Source: an uncultured Clostridia bacterium (GTDB lineage: Bacteria; Bacillota; Clostridia; Christensenellales; Pumilibacteraceae). From it: a stretch of 8,974 bases of DNA. The translations under genes were made by a program, and so were the position numbers. Every line of letters starts with the position of its first letter. Within the stretch, counting starts at the first letter, position 1. Below the pieces are notes generated by a model. The model was not told where the DNA came from. It did no database searches and was given only the letters and a program-made list of their open reading frames with translations. The DNA is taken from the NCBI GenBank assembly GCA_900553555.1, contig USEG01000027.1, positions 1 through 8,974 of the forward strand. The letters run 5' to 3'. Below, piece by piece: positions 6,952 to 8,974 of the stretch.

Positions 6952-7686
6952 TTGAGTTATATTGACATTATCATAATAGCAATAATAGCGCTCGGAGCGC
7001 TCGTGGGACTGTGGAAGGGCACCGTAAAAACGCTTATCAGTCTCGTGTGCTTTGCTGTCGCGGTATTGGTATGCTTTTTTATTTCGGACTACTGCCTCAA
7101 ATTTTTGCTGGGAGTGGACGTAATAAAGCAGTTCGCTTTGGGCGAAGGAATGTCACTGCGTTCGCTGATAGGCTCGGCTATCGATCTGGATGCGACGGGC
7201 GTCGTCAAGACCTTGTACGAACCGCTTATCGCACGTTATGCCGATATAGGCGGAGCGGCGGCGTGGGGCGCTACAACGGAAGAATTTTTGTCGGTGGCGA
7301 TGTCTTTGCATATGTTCACGGTGCTGATTACGGTGATTTTGTACTTTGCCGCGCGCATAATAGCCAGCATAGTGGGATTTGTGCTGCGCATCATATTCGT
7401 GCACGGCGGTACGGGTCTTATCAGCCGTATAGCGGGCATGGTAATAGGCGCCGTAAAGGGTACCGCAGTCGCCATGCTGCTGCTGTTTGTGGTGTCGTTT
7501 ATCTTCCCGCTGGGCTTTTCCAAGCCTGTGACCGACGCCATGGATCAGAGTAAAATCACTTCGGCAATATGCAACGTCGAATATAAATTTTTGTCGGATC
7601 ATCTTTACAGCGACGAAACGCTGGAGATGATGATGAACGGAGCGGGCTTTGTAAAGACGCAGCCGGACATTACTACCAATCTTTGA
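6952..7686 (+). CDS. CvpA family membrane protein, TTG start
   Basis: A polytopic inner-membrane protein of the CvpA family, 244 residues. CvpA itself was named from colicin V production in E. coli; the general role is poorly defined and often linked to envelope functions. Four hydrophobic segments are visible. One is near residues 2-20 (YIDIIIIAIIALGALVGLW) and one near 26-50. The third is near 120-145. The last is near 150-185 and contains GLISRIAGMVIGAVKG, the Gly-rich CvpA signature. Segments two and three are joined by a loop of about 70 residues. The frame is open well upstream through yyaC antisense sequence, but the TTG at 6952 has a strong GGAGGA (6938-6943) 8 nt ahead and begins exactly at the first membrane segment. 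No good sigma-A promoter lies in the 57-bp gap; the nearest one upstream is at 6345-6373. It is followed by a terminator. Confidence 0.85.
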   Translation: MSYIDIIIIAIIALGALVGLWKGTVKTLISLVCFAVAVLVCFFISDYCLKFLLGVDVIKQFALGEGMSLRSLIGSAIDLDATGVVKTLYEPLIARYADIGGAAAWGATTEEFLSVAMSLHMFTVLITVILYFAARIIASIVGFVLRIIFVHGGTGLISRIAGMVIGAVKGTAVAMLLLFVVSFIFPLGFSKPVTDAMDQSKITSAICNVEYKFLSDHLYSDETLEMMMNGAGFVKTQPDITTNL

Positions 7687-7699
7687 CGCACAAAAAAGT

Positions 7700-7740
7700 A
7701 AAGCCGTTTACCGGTTTATTGCCGGCAGACGGCTTTTTTA
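7700..7740. terminator. Bidirectional terminator between the CvpA-type gene and the arsR-type gene
   Basis: An 8-bp stem (AAAGCCGT 7700-7707 with ACGGCTTT 7729-7736) has an inner CCGG/CCGG pairing. Six T residues (7734-7739) follow on the plus strand. On the minus strand the same hairpin is followed by a T-rich run (complement of 7692-7697), so it can end both converging transcripts. Confidence 0.85.
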
Positions 7741-7774
7741 TTATAGTTTTATAAAGTTTTGTAATAAATTTTGT

Positions 7775-8140
7775 TTACGCGCCCTGCTGTTGATTTAGCA
7801 TAAAATCGGCGGCGGAGGAGAAGATATCGTTGACTTTTTGCTGTGCAACCGAGTAAAAAACGGTTTTCCCGCTGCGCCGGAACTGCACAAAGCCGAAACT
7901 GCGCAGCGTTTTAAGCTGGTGCGAGACGGTGGTCTGGTTGATGCCCAGAAGCAGCGAAATGTCCCCTACGCACATGGGAGTGATGGACAGCGCCGACAGA
8001 ATTTTAAGGCGCGTCGTATCGGACAGTACCTTAAAGAGGTCCGCCATGGACAGCAGCGTTTTCTGGGCGGGCAGATACTGCTGCACTTTCATGGCGCTGG
8101 GAACGTCGATGACTAATTTTTTTAGGATAACATCATTCAT
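7775..8140 (-). CDS. ArsR/SmtB family winged-helix regulator with an incomplete metal site
   Basis: A 121-residue DNA-binding repressor of the ArsR/SmtB family. LFKVLSDTTRLKILSAL (35-51) is the classic family opening. CVGDISLLLGINQTTVSHQLKTLRSFG (57-83) is the helix-turn-helix, with VSHQL in the recognition helix. RRSGKTVFYSV (88-98) is the wing. Cys57 in MCVGD matches the single alpha-3 cysteine of SmtB. The alpha-5 ligands of SmtB/CzrA (Asp, His, His, Glu) are absent: the equivalent positions read Gln100, Lys102, Phe113 and Asn116. Only one Cys and one His (His74) occur in the whole protein, so a standard zinc, cadmium or arsenic sensor is unlikely and the signal is unknown. AAGGAGA lies 7 nt before the ATG. 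It is divergent from the small CDCH protein across 135 bp, the usual layout of a self-regulated ArsR gene and its target. Confidence 0.93.
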   Translation of the reverse strand: MNDVILKKLVIDVPSAMKVQQYLPAQKTLLSMADLFKVLSDTTRLKILSALSITPMCVGDISLLLGINQTTVSHQLKTLRSFGFVQFRRSGKTVFYSVAQQKVNDIFSSAADFMLNQQQGA

Positions 8141-8179
8141 TGTCTTTCTCCTTGCATAATAAGATTTGACGCGGCATAT

Positions 8180-8214
8180 ATATTATAAGCCTGTGTTTAT
8201 GTACATATTATAAC
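8180..8214. promoter_or_regulatory. Divergent AT-rich control region with repeated ATATTATAA
   Basis: The 135-bp space between the arsR-type gene and the small-protein gene holds two copies of ATATTATAA (8180-8188 and 8205-8213), 25 bp apart. Each copy contains TATAAT on the minus strand. A TTGACG at 8166-8171 on the plus strand has no -10 at 16-18 bp. The repeats are candidates for the regulator's operator or for minus-strand -10 elements. I could not assign a complete promoter to either gene. Confidence 0.35.
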
Positions 8215-8275
8215 GTATATGGCAAACGGTATTTTGTCGATAATAAATGAAAGGAGGCGTTTTATAGAGAAAACC

Positions 8276-8464
8276 ATGAATGATGAAAATATTTTTAAGT
8301 TACTGCTTATCGTGCTTTTGATAAGCAACAACTATCAAGGCTGCGACTGTCACGGCAAATCGCTGTGGAACAGCTTAAACGACGTCATTTTGATGGCTTT
8401 ATTGTTGGGAACGCTGGACGGAGGCGCCTCGGCGCTGGACGGAGGCACCACTTTTTCGCAGTAA
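8276..8464 (+). CDS. Small hydrophobic protein with CDCH motif, function unknown
   Basis: A 62-residue protein I do not recognise. It has an acidic start (MNDEN), a hydrophobic stretch at 6-17 (IFKLLLIVLLIS), a short polar loop with Cys23-Asp-Cys25-His26-Gly-Lys, a second hydrophobic stretch at 37-47 (VILMALLLGTL), and a Gly-rich tail with two LDGG units. Two short membrane helices with a Cys-Cys-His loop are plausible; the loop could bind metal or take part in thiol chemistry (inference). It is not a standard lipoprotein: YQGC is a poor lipobox and the N-terminus is not basic. The start is uncertain. The perfect AAGGAGG (8251-8257) is 18 nt from this ATG but 6 nt from an in-frame ATA (8264), while a weak AGAGA sits 5 nt before the ATG. 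Divergence from the ArsR-type gene suggests it is the regulator's target. Confidence 0.65.
   Translation: MNDENIFKLLLIVLLISNNYQGCDCHGKSLWNSLNDVILMALLLGTLDGGASALDGGTTFSQ
8412..8446 (+). repeat. 14-bp direct repeat in the small-protein gene
   Basis: CGCTGGACGGAGGC occurs at 8412-8425 and 8433-8446, a period of 21 bp, in frame and encoding LDGG twice in the protein's tail. Confidence 0.8.
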
Positions 8465-8485
8465 AAAGGGTCGGCTGAGCAAAAA

Positions 8486-8517
8486 TAAGACCGGCGGCGA
8501 TACGCCCGTCGGTTTTA
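8486..8517 (+). terminator. Terminator after the small-protein gene
   Basis: ACCGGCGG (8490-8497) pairs with CCGTCGGT (8506-8513) with one G-U, an 8-nt loop, and weaker extension of the stem into the flanking A and T residues. A TTTT run (8513-8516) follows. Directly after it comes a perfect 19-nt palindrome (8517-8535, AATGAAAAA around a central T), which may act as a second stop or as a minus-strand element. Confidence 0.7.
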
Positions 8518-8561
8518 ATGAAAAATTTTTTCATTCGGCAGTAAAAAGTTATTGCCGACGT

Positions 8562-8590
8562 TTGACATTGCGCGTTTTTAAGTGTATAAT
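8562..8590 (+). promoter_or_regulatory. Consensus sigma-A promoter for the Ig-like lipoprotein gene
   Basis: Perfect TTGACA (8562-8567), a 17-bp spacer and perfect TATAAT (8585-8590). The start would be near 8597, about 42 nt ahead of the ATG at 8639. It is the strongest promoter in the window and implies high expression unless repressed. Confidence 0.9.
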
Positions 8591-8638
8591 TATAGCATGG
8601 TAACATTTAGTTATTATAATATTATTCAGGAGTGAAAC

Positions 8639-8974
8639 ATGATGAAGAAAAAACTTGGTGTTGTTTTATTGCTCTTGGCGATAATTGCCACGCTGGCGGT
8701 TTTTCCGGCATGCGACTGCGGCGGTAAAACGGACAATACGCCGACGGTTTCGTTTGCTCAGTCAAGCATGACCATTACCGCGGGCGAAAGAGTAAGCGCC
8801 GGCATAACGTCAAGCGGCGGCACGGGCGACGTTTCGGTCACCTTTGACCCCGAGGGCATAGTAAGCTATGACGACGGATATTTTACGGCGATTAAAGAGG
8901 GAACGACCACCGTTACCGCTAAAAACGGCGACGCTACCGCCACCATGACGGTGACGGTACAGGCTGCGGCGGCG
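8639..8974 (+). CDS. Lipoprotein with bacterial Ig-like (Big_2) domain, 3' end outside window
   Basis: The first 112 codons of a surface lipoprotein whose frame is still open at the window end. The signal peptide is MMKKK, a hydrophobic core, and FPAC with Cys25 as the probable lipid site. A CDCGGK motif follows directly. About residues 35-107 form one Ig-like repeat of the Big_2 type: VSFAQSSMTITAGE at the start, then GDVSVTFDPEGIV, then the typical YFTAIKEGTTTVTAKNGDATATMTVTV ending. Such domains act as rigid stalks or adhesive modules on the cell surface; the functional domain presumably lies beyond the window. AGGAG (8628-8632) is 6 nt before the ATG; the next codon is also ATG. The gene has its own strong promoter and a terminator upstream, so it is independent of the small-protein gene. 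Confidence 0.88.
   Translation, partial: MMKKKLGVVLLLLAIIATLAVFPACDCGGKTDNTPTVSFAQSSMTITAGERVSAGITSSGGTGDVSVTFDPEGIVSYDDGYFTAIKEGTTTVTAKNGDATATMTVTVQAAAA

Noticed and set aside
8385..8606. Minus-strand open frame over the terminator and promoter after the small-protein gene
   Set aside because: It overlaps a terminator and a consensus promoter on the other strand and has no ribosome binding site or known motif.

Overview
The window looks like chromosomal DNA from a Gram-positive, spore-forming Bacillota, most likely a clostridial lineage (inference). The signs are a YyaC-type sporulation protein, strong AGGAGG-type ribosome binding sites, sigma-A promoters close to TTGACA-17-TATAAT, lipoprotein signal peptides, and a parvulin foldase next to mfd. 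Three genes appear to end at TGA, so the code is standard. No IS element, phage gene, tRNA, rRNA or CRISPR array was seen.

Layout. Bases 1-2255 hold the 3' part of mfd, which couples transcription to repair. Its frame carries an in-frame TGA at 456-458, between the RNA-polymerase-binding domain and the translocase motor. A promoter overlapping the mfd stop drives a large PrsA/PpiC-type lipoprotein foldase (2365-4203), closed by a good terminator. Next come a 358-aa protein (4371-5447) that I read as a degenerate relative of sn-glycerol-1-phosphate dehydrogenase (AraM family), and a NagD-like HAD phosphatase (5528-6304). They probably form one unit. On the minus strand lies yyaC (6373-6894). 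It is divergent from a CvpA-type membrane protein (6952-7686), which ends in a hairpin usable from both strands.

The last part has a minus-strand ArsR/SmtB-type regulator (7775-8140). It is divergent from a 62-residue hydrophobic protein with a CDCH motif (8276-8464). A near-consensus promoter then precedes a lipoprotein with a bacterial Ig-like domain that runs off the end (8639-8974).

Most of the window is ordinary housekeeping and envelope content. The points most worth a second look are the AraM-like protein with all expected metal ligands apparently replaced, the TGA inside mfd, the ArsR/CDCH small-protein pair, and a strong promoter pointing antisense through yyaC towards the CvpA gene. 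All family assignments rest on motif recognition by eye, with no database search.
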